From NCBI GenBank assembly GCA_965198655.1, contig OZ240668.1:1550001-1614000 (forward strand): a stretch of 64,000 bases of DNA, read 5' to 3'. Source of the DNA: Lichenicola sp965198655 (lineage in GTDB: Bacteria; Pseudomonadota; Alphaproteobacteria; Acetobacterales; Acetobacteraceae). Shown here piece by piece: positions 8,175 through 15,376 of this stretch. Every line of letters begins with the position of its first letter. Within the stretch, counting starts at the first letter, position 1. A model generated the notes under the pieces. The model saw only the letters and a list, made by a program, of their open reading frames with translations. It made no database searches and had not been told where the DNA came from. Both the position numbers and the translations under genes were made by a program.

Positions 8175-8441
8175 GTGCTCCGTATAACCCTAGCGTGCAC
8201 AGGGCTCCCGGCTGACGAAGCCGAAGGAGCAGTACGAGATATCGAAGCAGAGTTCAAACAACACAGAACGCACTACTCGGACGTCCGCTGTTCCTATTCG
8301 GACAGCATCCTCAGGATTGTTGCGGATAACGATGTCGACGCAAATGGCCTTGCATTATTAGACGAGGTCTCGGACTGCCTAGTGGCGTACGTCGCATCGC
8401 CGTGGGACGACCTCATCGTAGAGTCAGTCGTTCGTCTGTAG
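8175..8441 (+). CDS. Small acidic protein, unknown function
   Basis: An 88-residue acidic protein from a GTG, 17 bases after the XRE-like gene. It is less GC-rich than its neighbours, and its alternating hydrophobic and acidic residues suggest a small alpha/beta fold. No family is recognised. It is convergent with the minus-strand block beginning at 8500. Confidence 0.45.
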   Translation: MLRITLACTGLPADEAEGAVRDIEAEFKQHRTHYSDVRCSYSDSILRIVADNDVDANGLALLDEVSDCLVAYVASPWDDLIVESVVRL

Positions 8442-8499
8442 ACATGACAAGGGCCGCTCCACGTCGGAGGCGGCCATTATGTACGTTCGGCATCCGACG

Positions 8500-8943
8500 T
8501 CAGGAGGCGCGGTCGTGCCGGTCCAGGATCCGGACGCGGTGCGCCGGGACTCGGTGCTCTACCGGTCGGCTCCACCCCAAGGCGAAATCCCGTGCCGGGC
8601 TTGGCGGAATCCGGCGCCAGACACCGTCGCTATCTGGTCGGAAACAGTCGACGTCGACGATTTCATCCGGGTCGACGACGACGAGATTGATGCGGCGCTT
8701 CAGGCCGAGGGCGGCGGTCGCCCTGTTCGAGCCCTCCAACAGGATCCAGCGACCATCTTCGTGGAGGACCGCGCGGAGGGTAGGCGGGCCAAGGCGCTGC
8801 ATGTCCGTGATTACGTCGAGGTAGTGCCGGTCACGCGTGGGATTCGGCGTTACGATGACAACTTTCTCGGTCCACCGGTCGTAGAGTGCCGACGTTACGT
8901 AGTACGCCGGGAGGAGGGCGGCGAACGCCAGGGGAGCCAGCAT
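8500..8943 (-). CDS. ParB/Srx-fold-like protein with N-terminal hydrophobic segment
   Basis: A 147-residue protein. The start at 8943 is set by GAGGAGG about 7 bases upstream. Residues 1-20 form a hydrophobic segment (LAPLAFAALLPAYYVTSAL). The middle has EDGRWILLEGSNRATAAL, resembling the substrate-binding loop of ParB/sulfiredoxin-like domains (often EGxHRxxAA). A membrane-anchored ParB-like protein is unusual and its role is unknown. Last gene of the minus-strand early block. Confidence 0.5.
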   Translation of the reverse strand: MLAPLAFAALLPAYYVTSALYDRWTEKVVIVTPNPTRDRHYLDVITDMQRLGPPTLRAVLHEDGRWILLEGSNRATAALGLKRRINLVVVDPDEIVDVDCFRPDSDGVWRRIPPSPARDFALGWSRPVEHRVPAHRVRILDRHDRAS

Positions 8944-8953
8944 CGTGACCTCC

Positions 8954-9883
8954 TCAGGCCGCTGCGAGGCGGACGCCCCGGCCGACGAGGCGCACCAGGG
9001 CGGCGCAGCCATCCCATATCCAGTCGCACACTACGTCGTCGATGCGGGCGTGCTGTGCGGAGGTCGGCTCCGGTTCGACGACTTCGGGCTTCGACGGCGG
9101 CAATGCGGGCAGGCCGCGACGAATGCGGAGCGCCTCATGTCCGTCCACGAGGCCGTGCTGTATCTGGTCGTCGGCGAGTTGGCCGCTCCAAATTAGATCG
9201 AAGATTCCTTCGACCGTCATCGGAACCGGTGCCGCGTTCGGCATCCCCTCCATGCGTGCCCATGCCCAGCTTTCGAAGAGGCGCGCAGTGCGTTCGGCAA
9301 CGCTGCCGTAGTAGTCCCCAGGCCAGTCAGCGCCCTGCGCGACGGCAGCCTTCAGCACGTAGCGGGCTGCGTCAGACAAATGGAAGTGCCAGCAGTGGTG
9401 AAAGATTTCGTGGAACAGAATCGACGACATCTTCGTCGGCGTGGCGGACGCGATCAACACCAGCCGCTCGTCGTAGCACGCCAGACCACCGGCGCTTGAG
9501 TAACGGCCTCCCTCCACGTCGAAGTACCCCGACGCCCGTCCAAAATCATCCCCGTCCCGTCGACGCGTCAGCAGCTTCGGCACGATGTGGACCGCAAGCC
9601 AAGGCGCAATGCGGTCGGCATGGACCGCGAGCTGCGGGAGCATCGCAAGGCCGTCTGTGTCACCATATTCCGGTGCGACCAGGGTGCTGCCGCGTAGGCT
9701 CTTTGGCAGACGATATCGTGCCAGCGGCGCCGAGCCGACACGGCCGCCGATGAGCGCGTAAACCACGTCGTGGTGAAGCGGCCGGACATATGTGGCCCGC
9801 TCGAGCAACACCCCGGTTTCCTGGATCCGGACTGCGACCGCAGACGGCCCCGTTATCGGGACCACATTGCTCACCTCGCTCAT
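8954..9883 (-). CDS. Putative zinc metallopeptidase (HExxH)
   Basis: A 309-residue protein. The ATG at 9883 is preceded by GAGGAG; an upstream in-frame ATG at 9901 is less well placed. The fragment ILFHEIFHHCWHF at about residue 158 contains HEIFH, the zinc-binding motif of gluzincin/metzincin-type peptidases, with more His residues around it. No signal peptide is seen, so it should act in the cytoplasm. The target is unknown; phage proteins of this type could cut a repressor or host factor. It ends 10 bases before the 8943 gene. Confidence 0.6.
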   Translation of the reverse strand: MSEVSNVVPITGPSAVAVRIQETGVLLERATYVRPLHHDVVYALIGGRVGSAPLARYRLPKSLRGSTLVAPEYGDTDGLAMLPQLAVHADRIAPWLAVHIVPKLLTRRRDGDDFGRASGYFDVEGGRYSSAGGLACYDERLVLIASATPTKMSSILFHEIFHHCWHFHLSDAARYVLKAAVAQGADWPGDYYGSVAERTARLFESWAWARMEGMPNAAPVPMTVEGIFDLIWSGQLADDQIQHGLVDGHEALRIRRGLPALPPSKPEVVEPEPTSAQHARIDDVVCDWIWDGCAALVRLVGRGVRLAAA

Positions 9884-9923
9884 GATGCGCTCCTCGTTCA
9901 TAAATGTTGACTTCCGCCTCGGC

Positions 9924-10232
9924 TCACGCCGCCGTGAGCCTCGTGCGCTCGTTGTCCTCAATCATTCTGTTCACTGCAACTTGGACGTAGCGACCCGCGC
10001 CCGGACCGCCGCCGACCCTCCGCTCGGCCGCCCGCCAACAGGCATCGGTCGCATGATGCATCCGGGCCGCCGCGATCATGCCGTGACGCCCAGCGACCGC
10101 TGCCAGCGCCCGGCCGCGCTTGTCGCCCAAGGTGATGTCGGCCTCGGTGCGCCGGACGGCGGCGGCCAGCGCGCGGATGTCGAAGTCGAGTGGTCGGCGG
10201 AAAGGACTCAGCGGCGAGACCCACGTCGTCAT
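9924..10232 (-). CDS. Small phage protein, unknown function
   Basis: A 102-residue basic, Ala/Arg-rich, mostly helical protein. The ATG at 10232 has AAGGAG about 7 bases upstream. No motif is recognised. It lies 22 bases upstream of the metallopeptidase ORF's first ATG, in the same minus-strand operon. Confidence 0.5.
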   Translation of the reverse strand: MTTWVSPLSPFRRPLDFDIRALAAAVRRTEADITLGDKRGRALAAVAGRHGMIAAARMHHATDACWRAAERRVGGGPGAGRYVQVAVNRMIEDNERTRLTAA

Positions 10233-10261
10233 GGTGCGCTCCTTCTCCGAGGGTGACCGTC

Positions 10262-10621
10262 CTATGAAGCGCGCCGCAGCCAGGCGGCGGCTTCCTCGCA
10301 CGGGCCGCCGAAGCTCATGCGGTCCAGCGGGCATTCGAAGGCTGACAGCGGCTCGCCTAAGGCGTCTGTTGCGCGGTAGAGCACGTCCCCGCCGGTGGAC
10401 TGCAGCTCGATGGCAGCGGTCTGCCCGGCGAGGGTCGCATAGACTTTCGAGATGTTCCCGAAACGATGGCGAACGCTAACGTCGGCGTCGGGCAGCAGGC
10501 GCTGGATCTGGTTGCTGACCTGCTGGCAGCGGAACTGGAGGCGCGGGGACACTCCGTCTCGGACTAGGGCCCAATCCGGGCTCAGGACGGCGACGGGGGT
10601 AGAGGTGTGCTGGTGCAGCAT
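10262..10621 (-). CDS. Small phage protein, unknown function
   Basis: A 119-residue protein. The ATG at 10621 follows GGAGAA; an open frame extends upstream but contains the promoter. No domain is recognised; the layout (Val/Ile strands and a Gly/Thr turn in the middle) suggests a small alpha/beta fold. First gene behind the promoter at about 10656-10680 and head of the 8500-10621 operon. Confidence 0.5.
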   Translation of the reverse strand: MLHQHTSTPVAVLSPDWALVRDGVSPRLQFRCQQVSNQIQRLLPDADVSVRHRFGNISKVYATLAGQTAAIELQSTGGDVLYRATDALGEPLSAFECPLDRMSFGGPCEEAAAWLRRAS

Positions 10622-10654
10622 GATGACGTTCTCCGGGTTCGAGGCGGGCCGGGA

Positions 10655-10681
10655 GCCCATGTCCATAGATACCACGGACAC
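10655..10681 (-). promoter_or_regulatory. Early promoter/operator, copy 2
   Basis: On the minus strand this contains TGTCCGTGGTATCTATGG, identical to a block upstream of the 11373 gene. TATCTA fits a -10 box, and TGTCC...GGACA forms a palindrome with an 11-base centre around it. Further upstream both copies share GTCAAC..nCTGTTT. The identity of the block but not of the genes behind it marks it as a shared control site. Confidence 0.55.
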
Positions 10682-10801
10682 CCTTCACAAACGAAGCATT
10701 TCGTGCAAGAAAGTTGTTTACAAACAGCAGGTTGACGACCGGATACGAGAAGGGCGCCTCCGGTCCCCCAGGGCGCCCTCAGTCGGTTGGCGGCGGCATC
10801 T

Positions 10802-11062
10802 TCAGGCCGCTTTCTCGATCCGGTCTGCGAGACGCTCGAGGTCCGCAGCTCTCCGATTGCCTTCTGCTCGCAGGACGGCCACCAACGCGGAGGTGAGCCA
10901 GGTCGGCGGGGGGCGCTCACCCGACGTCCACCTCTGGAGAAGCCGGAGGTCCACCCCAGTCTCTGGTGCGCCGGGGCGGTGGAGTTGCCGGGCCAGGGGT
11001 GAGCGCCACCGGGGGCCGAAGATGGCCTCCCCGGTGGCGACCAGGGCGCCGAGTGGGGTCAC
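10802..11062 (-). CDS. Small HTH-like phage protein
   Basis: An 86-residue protein read from a GTG that overlaps the stop of the upstream gene (GTGA at 11059-11062). The fragment FGPRWRSPLARQL followed by RLLQRWTSGERPPPTWL is a pattern I know from small alphaproteobacterial prophage proteins of unknown role; the RWTSGERP part looks like the recognition end of an HTH. A much longer frame upstream is a shadow of the phosphoesterase gene. Confidence 0.55.
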   Translation of the reverse strand: MTPLGALVATGEAIFGPRWRSPLARQLHRPGAPETGVDLRLLQRWTSGERPPPTWLTSALVAVLRAEGNRRAADLERLADRIEKAA

Positions 11063-11373
11063 GATGCGAGCTCGGGGTAGCCGAGTTCCGCCAGGGCGGC
11101 CGGGACTTTTCTGTCGACGACGCGGACAACGCGGACCGTCTGGCTGTTGTCGTCGACGGCTACGACGCGGCCCAGGCCGTAGGCGGATGACGAGACGTTC
11201 TGCGTGTTGCCGAGCCATCCGCTGAGTCGCGGCTCGCCACTTTGGTTCGTCATCCACGGAGTCGAGGAGATCGCCATCTCGTCGGTGTCGTCCCCGTCTC
11301 GGAGCACGAGGAACCCGATGTCGCCCTTCTTGAATGTGCCGTCCGCGATGCATGCTTTGCTGCCGTACGCCAT
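11059..11373 (-). CDS. Small phage protein, unknown function
   Basis: A 104-residue protein. The ATG at 11373 is preceded by GGAGACG. It is rich in beta-prone residues, with a fragment FKKGDIGFLVLRDGDD that suggests an SH3-like or small beta-barrel fold. No family is recognised. First gene behind the promoter at about 11414-11445 and coupled to the HTH-like gene at 10802. Confidence 0.5.
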   Translation of the reverse strand: MAYGSKACIADGTFKKGDIGFLVLRDGDDTDEMAISSTPWMTNQSGEPRLSGWLGNTQNVSSSAYGLGRVVAVDDNSQTVRVVRVVDRKVPAALAELGYPELAS

Positions 11374-11413
11374 TGTCTTCGTCTCCGGGTGCGGGAAGCG
11401 CCTCATTGCGTTT

Positions 11414-11446
11414 CCCATGTCCATAGATACCACGGACAACGCCTAC
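11414..11446 (-). promoter_or_regulatory. Early promoter/operator, copy 1
   Basis: On the minus strand TTGATG, a 17-base spacer and TATCTA make a reasonable sigma-70 promoter. TATCTA sits inside TGTCCGTGGTATCTATGG, the same block as at 10655-10681. The TGTCC...GGACA palindrome spans the -10, an ideal place for a repressor. Confidence 0.6.
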
Positions 11447-11704
11447 CATCAAGCTTTCCGAACAAAAAAGCGATCCAAAACAGTATGTTGACAAGGATAC
11501 CTCTTGCCGGAGGGCGGCCAGGCGGGGTAGATCGCTTCTCATGAGCCTGAACACGCACGCTATGCGAATACCGGTGGCCCCGTAGCCGTCCGCGCATTCC
11601 CGTTGTCCGCTGTGTCTGAGGTTCTCTATGTCGTCTCTGCATCCTGCTCCGCGTGAGCTGCCGACCGCCGTGGTATCCTGTGCTCTTGACCAGGGAGGTG
11701 TGCG

Positions 11705-12241
11705 ATGACGCGGACTTGGCTTACCGCCGACTTGCACCTGGGACACGCCAACGTAATCCAGCACTGCGACCGGCCGTTCGGTAGCGTAGGCGAGATGGAT
11801 GCCGAGCTGGTCGCGCGCTGGAATGCGGTCGTGCAACCTGGGGATGTCGTCTGGATGCTCGGAGACTTCTGCTTCCGGTCCAGGCGGCCTGCACAGGATT
11901 ACCTTGACCGACTTCACGGCATCAAACACCTCGTCGTCGGCAACCATGACAACGAAGACACCGTCACCGCACCTGGCTGGTCGTCGGTGCAGCAGATTGC
12001 CGACATCAGCGTCGACGGCTTCCGGCTGGTGCTGTGTCACTACGCGATGCGCACCTGGCAGCGGCAGCACCACGGCACGCTGCATCTGTACGGCCACTCT
12101 CACGGCCTGCTCCCTGCGGACAGAAGGTCGCTGGACGTAGGTGTCGACTGCTGGGACTACCGGCCCGTGTCGCTCCCGGAGATCCGCGAGAGGATGGCTT
12201 CTTCGCCCGAGCGCGCCCTGCGCATGGAGCACGTGGCATGA
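11705..12241 (+). CDS. Calcineurin-like metallophosphoesterase
   Basis: A 178-residue protein with the full metal-ligand set: D9 and H11 (TADLHLGH), D54 (LGDF), N80-H81-D82 (VGNHD), H112, then H131/H133 (GHSH). It is a compact stand-alone phosphoesterase like many phage and bacterial YfcE-type proteins. The substrate is unknown; nucleic-acid phosphodiester or nucleotide hydrolysis is plausible. GGGAGGTG precedes the ATG. It heads an operon with 12238 and 12537, joined by ATGA and GTGA overlaps. The 265 bases upstream hold only regulatory DNA. Confidence 0.85.
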   Translation: MTRTWLTADLHLGHANVIQHCDRPFGSVGEMDAELVARWNAVVQPGDVVWMLGDFCFRSRRPAQDYLDRLHGIKHLVVGNHDNEDTVTAPGWSSVQQIADISVDGFRLVLCHYAMRTWQRQHHGTLHLYGHSHGLLPADRRSLDVGVDCWDYRPVSLPEIRERMASSPERALRMEHVA

Positions 12242-12540
12242 GGCCGCCGCGTGAGACGCTGATGTCACGCATTGGGGAGGTGCGCCGCGTGTCCGATGAT
12301 TACCTCATCGCGGAAGGCGTGCTGTCGGTGCACCGGGCCGCTCCCGAGCAAGCTGCCGTTGACCTCGGCCTGCTGGACCGCGAGCGCGAGGGCTGGCGCA
12401 GGCGACAGGCGACGGCCGAGTTGATGGGCGGATTCCTGCTCGCGCGGGCTGCTGGCCTGTCCTGGGCGGAGGTCATCCGGATCGCGAGGCTCGCCGCCGC
12501 CGAGGTGCGCTTGGTCGAACTGAGCAGGGGCCGCCGGTGA
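12238..12540 (+). CDS. Small basic helical phage protein, unknown function
   Basis: A 100-residue Arg/Glu/Ala-rich helical protein. Its ATG overlaps the phosphoesterase stop, with GGAGC ahead. The C-terminal part (LSWAEVIRIARLAAAEVRL) could be an amphipathic or HTH helix pair. No family is recognised. It sits between two nucleic-acid enzymes, which suggests a role in DNA metabolism but does not prove it. Confidence 0.5.
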   Translation: MRPPRETLMSRIGEVRRVSDDYLIAEGVLSVHRAAPEQAAVDLGLLDREREGWRRRQATAELMGGFLLARAAGLSWAEVIRIARLAAAEVRLVELSRGRR

Positions 12541-13115
12541 TCTGGTTTCTGGACTTCGATGCTACCGGCCTCGGTCCGGACTCCGTGCCGGTTCAGGTCG
12601 GCTGGTGTGACGAAAACAGTATCGGCGAAGAGCACCTAATCCGGCCCGAAGCCGACTGGACCGATTGGGACTACAACGCCCAGCAAGTGCATGGCCGGAC
12701 CCAAGGCGACCTCGCCGTCAAAGGCCGTCCTGCGGCCGAGGTCGCCCGCCGAGTCGTCGAAGTTCTCGGCGGGCAGAGAGTTCACAGCGACGCCCCCGGT
12801 TTCGATGCCAACTGGCTCGACGTCCTGCTCGCGGCGGCCGACTACCCCAGCGACGCGGTGCGCCTCATCGACGTCACCAGCGCTTACGCCGCCGCCTGCC
12901 GCCCGCTCTTCGATGACCTGCCGCCTACGGACAATCCGGACCACCAGTCAGAGCGGGCTCTTCGGGGGCGGAGGGCGGCGCAGATTGTCGCGGAATCCAT
13001 CGCCGAAGATGATGCCCGTGGCCCGAGGCAGCATCGCGCGCTTGAAGATGCCAGGTCGCTGCAGCGCACATGGGAAAGCGTCAGGCGACGTGTCGCGGAA
13101 GCCATCGCGGGCTGA
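12537..13115 (+). CDS. DnaQ-like 3'-5' exonuclease, divergent
   Basis: A 192-residue protein with a DEDD-type outline: FLDFDATGLG at residues 4-13 corresponds to the first exonuclease motif, SDAPGFDANWLD to the second, and HRALEDA near the C-terminus to the His-x4-Asp third motif. The first motif reads DFD where D-x-E is usual, which may weaken metal binding. It should act as a DNA or RNA exonuclease in phage replication or host takeover. The GTG start overlaps the previous stop. Confidence 0.65.
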   Translation: MIWFLDFDATGLGPDSVPVQVGWCDENSIGEEHLIRPEADWTDWDYNAQQVHGRTQGDLAVKGRPAAEVARRVVEVLGGQRVHSDAPGFDANWLDVLLAAADYPSDAVRLIDVTSAYAAACRPLFDDLPPTDNPDHQSERALRGRRAAQIVAESIAEDDARGPRQHRALEDARSLQRTWESVRRRVAEAIAG

Positions 13116-13154
13116 TTCGGGCCTCCGAAGGATGAAAACCTTCCAGGAGCCTCG

Positions 13155-13364
13155 GTGGCGGGCGAAATCCCTAACGATGGGTTCCGCGTCGGTTTCGGCG
13201 GAAATCTCGCTGTAGAGGCCCTTCCTGGCGGTCGATTTCTCGCGGTGGTCGGTGAAATTGTGGACCGCAGGGTTCGGGTGACCGTCCAGGATGAGGTCGA
13301 GCTAGGAAAGCCATGCGAACGGCGTGTCTTGCAAGCGGGCCTCGGATGCTGGGTCCAGCGGTAA
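13155..13364 (+). CDS. Possible small protein
   Basis: A 69-codon frame from a GTG with AGGAG about 6 bases upstream. The product is Val/Gly-rich with alternating hydrophobic residues, like a small beta protein. No homologue is recognised. It fills the otherwise empty stretch between the exonuclease and the 13399 gene. The ribosome site is the only support. Confidence 0.35.
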   Translation: MAGEIPNDGFRVGFGGNLAVEALPGGRFLAVVGEIVDRRVRVTVQDEVELGKPCERRVLQAGLGCWVQR

Positions 13365-13398
13365 CCGATGGTGGTCACCGAGTGCTGGAGGCACACCC

Positions 13399-14145
13399 AT
13401 GAACAAGATTTCCGAGATACTCGCCGCGATCGTAGCCGCCCTGGGCAGGCTGGTGTCGAAATCCGTGTCGGTCACGAAATTCGTTGGTGGCAAGCTCGTC
13501 CGATCGACCGAGGTCGTGCTCGAACGCGTTTTCGACGCGGTCGCCGCGACACCCAGGTTCGCCTTCGACCTGGGTGTCGCGACCGCGAAGCTCGGCGTCG
13601 GCATCGTCAGCGACGTGGCAAAACTCCCCTTCCGCTTGGCGGGCATGGTGCTGGGCAAGCGCGGTCCGCAGCCGACTGCACAGTCCGCCGCCGCCGAGGA
13701 GGCCGCCGCCCAGCGAGAAGCCGCTCAGCAGGAGGAAGCCAGGCAGTCTGCTGCCGACCGTCAGTCGGAGGCGCGGGAGCTTGTCGCGGCCGTCCGTAGC
13801 GTGGCGGCCGCCCGAGCCAGGGGCGAGCGGCTGGACGATGTGACGCTGGCCCGTCTCCCGGAGGCGGTCCGCGACTACCTGACGGCGCTCGACAAGTCCG
13901 AGTGCGAAGTTGTCGCGGCGGCGAGCGTAATGGGGCTGAGGAACGTGCTTCGAGGCCGCCCTCCCGAGGGTGTTCGCACGCCGAAAGAGGTCCGCGAGTC
14001 CGGTCAGCAGGCCGAGGTCGTCACCGCCGAGCAGGTGGCGGCACGCAGGGCAGAGGTCAAGGCGGCGTTTCGGGCGTCTATGCGTGGTGAGCAGTCAAAG
14101 ACGGAAACCGTGGACGATGTGATGAGCCGGTATGCACGCGGCTGA
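13399..14145 (+). CDS. Phage protein with hydrophobic N-terminus and coiled coil
   Basis: A 248-residue protein with GGAGG ahead of the ATG. Residues about 5-80 alternate hydrophobic and basic segments, including FDLGVATAKLGVGIVSDV. Residues about 95-140 are a Gln/Glu/Ala-rich coiled coil, and the rest is helical and charged. No family is recognised. It is the last gene of the rightward middle operon and ends at a bidirectional terminator. Confidence 0.55.
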   Translation: MNKISEILAAIVAALGRLVSKSVSVTKFVGGKLVRSTEVVLERVFDAVAATPRFAFDLGVATAKLGVGIVSDVAKLPFRLAGMVLGKRGPQPTAQSAAAEEAAAQREAAQQEEARQSAADRQSEARELVAAVRSVAAARARGERLDDVTLARLPEAVRDYLTALDKSECEVVAAASVMGLRNVLRGRPPEGVRTPKEVRESGQQAEVVTAEQVAARRAEVKAAFRASMRGEQSKTETVDDVMSRYARG

Positions 14146-14162
14146 ACCGGATCTCGATATAG

Positions 14163-14198
14163 AAAGGGCCGCCGGGGCATCCCTCGACGGCCCTTCTT
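14163..14198. terminator. Bidirectional terminator between convergent genes
   Basis: AAGGGCCG (14164-14171) pairs with CGGCCCTT (14188-14195), followed by CTTCTT on the plus strand. It separates the 13399 gene from the minus-strand 14217 gene. Confidence 0.6.
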
Positions 14199-14216
14199 CG
14201 TTGGAGGGCGGCGGTT

Positions 14217-14588
14217 TCAGGCGGCGCGCGCGTCACGCAGAGCGTCGACCAGGACACGACAGTCGGCGTTCAGACGGAGGACGACCGCCTCGAGCTCGGC
14301 CATACGCGCCGTCACCTTGAGGTTCTCGCTGCGGAAGAAGTCGACGTCTGCTTTGAGGTCGAGGACCTCTTCGCGGTGCTCGTAGCGCTCCTGAGCAATC
14401 TGCTCCCGCAGGCCATGCACCGTGGAACGAAGCACCCCAGCTCGGGCGCCGTTCGCGGCGGCAGCATTCTCGGCATCACGGCGACCGGTATCCTGGCGAG
14501 AGACCATCCAGGCTGCGATCGCCGCCTGGGCCACGCCACCGATAGCACCATGCATGTGACCAGCGACGTGGTCGGCTTCGTAGGCCAT
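14217..14588 (-). CDS. Coiled-coil phage protein, unknown function
   Basis: A 123-residue protein. The ATG at 14588 has GGAGGG upstream and lies downstream of a good promoter, so the longer frame to 14672 is rejected. Residues 8-35 are Ala/Gly-rich and may touch a membrane; residues about 50-115 form a coiled coil with heptad Leu/Val. A single gene between the early and late regions read against both could be a regulator or structural accessory; I cannot tell. Confidence 0.55.
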   Translation of the reverse strand: MAYEADHVAGHMHGAIGGVAQAAIAAWMVSRQDTGRRDAENAAAANGARAGVLRSTVHGLREQIAQERYEHREEVLDLKADVDFFRSENLKVTARMAELEAVVLRLNADCRVLVDALRDARAA

Positions 14589-14639
14589 GGGACCCTCCAG
14601 ATCCAGGTCGCCGACGGTCGATCGTGGCGCACTGTGATC

Positions 14640-14669
14640 TCTATACGCCCGCCCGTCCCTCAATGTCAA
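14640..14669 (-). promoter_or_regulatory. Sigma-70 promoter for the 14217 gene
   Basis: On the minus strand TTGACA (14669-14664) and TATAGA (14645-14640) are separated by 18 bases, followed after about 50 bases by the gene start at 14588. It is the closest to consensus of the promoters seen in the phage. Confidence 0.7.
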
Positions 14670-14784
14670 CACCTTTCCCGAGCCCTCCCGTGCGGGAATC
14701 CTTGACCGCGTGGATCACATCGGCCAGTATGTTTCCATGCTCTCTTCGTGCGTCCTTGGTCTGTCCAAGGCCACCTGATTGAGC

Positions 14785-14820
14785 GAGGGCCGCATCCTCC
14801 AGGTGCGGCCCTCACCATTT
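14785..14820 (+). terminator. Terminator-like hairpin before the head operon
   Basis: GAGGGCCGCA (14785-14794) pairs with TGCGGCCCTC (14804-14813) over 10 bp with a 9-base loop. The T-run is short. It would insulate the late operon from upstream transcription, or act as an antitermination checkpoint. Confidence 0.55.
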
Positions 14821-14869
14821 CTAGCGCCCTTCGATGGCCTGACGCCCGCTCTCCCGGGGGAGAACCCCC

Positions 14870-15376
14870 ATGCCGCTTTCTGTCCGCAAGCAGGCTTTTG
14901 TTGACCAGTATCTGGTTGACTTGAACGCGACGGCCGCCGCGATCCGAGCGGGCTACGCACCAAAGAACGCGAATCAGGCAGGCTACCGGTTACTCCGGGA
15001 ACCCGGTATTGCCGCCGCCATCGCCGTCGCGCAGGCCGAGCGGTCGAAGCGCACGCACGTCAGCGCGGACCGCGTGGTCAGGGAGCTCGCGCGCATCGCA
15101 TTCTCGGATGTCCGGAAGACGGTCACCTGGGGCCCTGGCGGCCTCGTTCTCCGGCCGTCTGCCGAAATAGATGACGACGTTGCGGCAGCGGTCTCTGAAG
15201 TCACGGAGAGCACGCAGGGCCGTCAGCGGACTCTGAAGGTCAAGCTCATCGACAAGTTGGCGGCGCTTCGACTGCTCGCGGCGCACGTCGGCGTGGGTGC
15301 CGGTGGCGGCGAGGACGCGGAGGATATCGGTGCCGACGAAGACCCTCCGGTCGCTCCGGAAGCAGAAGGCGCCTAG
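14870..15376 (+). CDS. terS: Terminase small subunit
   Basis: A 168-residue protein of the Terminase_2 type. The N-terminal fragment LSVRKQAFVDQYLVDLNATAA, followed by RAGYAPKNANQAGYRLLREP, is the family signature: an HTH that recognises packaging sites. The middle helical region oligomerises and the C-terminus is acidic. It guides the large subunit to the concatemer. GGGGGAG lies ahead of the ATG. It opens the late structural operon. Confidence 0.9.
   Translation: MPLSVRKQAFVDQYLVDLNATAAAIRAGYAPKNANQAGYRLLREPGIAAAIAVAQAERSKRTHVSADRVVRELARIAFSDVRKTVTWGPGGLVLRPSAEIDDDVAAAVSEVTESTQGRQRTLKVKLIDKLAALRLLAAHVGVGAGGGEDAEDIGADEDPPVAPEAEGA

Noticed and set aside
10802..12268. A 488-codon minus-strand frame
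   Set aside because: Most of it is the shadow of the phosphoesterase and regulator genes. Only the last 86 codons, from the GTG at 11062, have a supported start and a plausible product.
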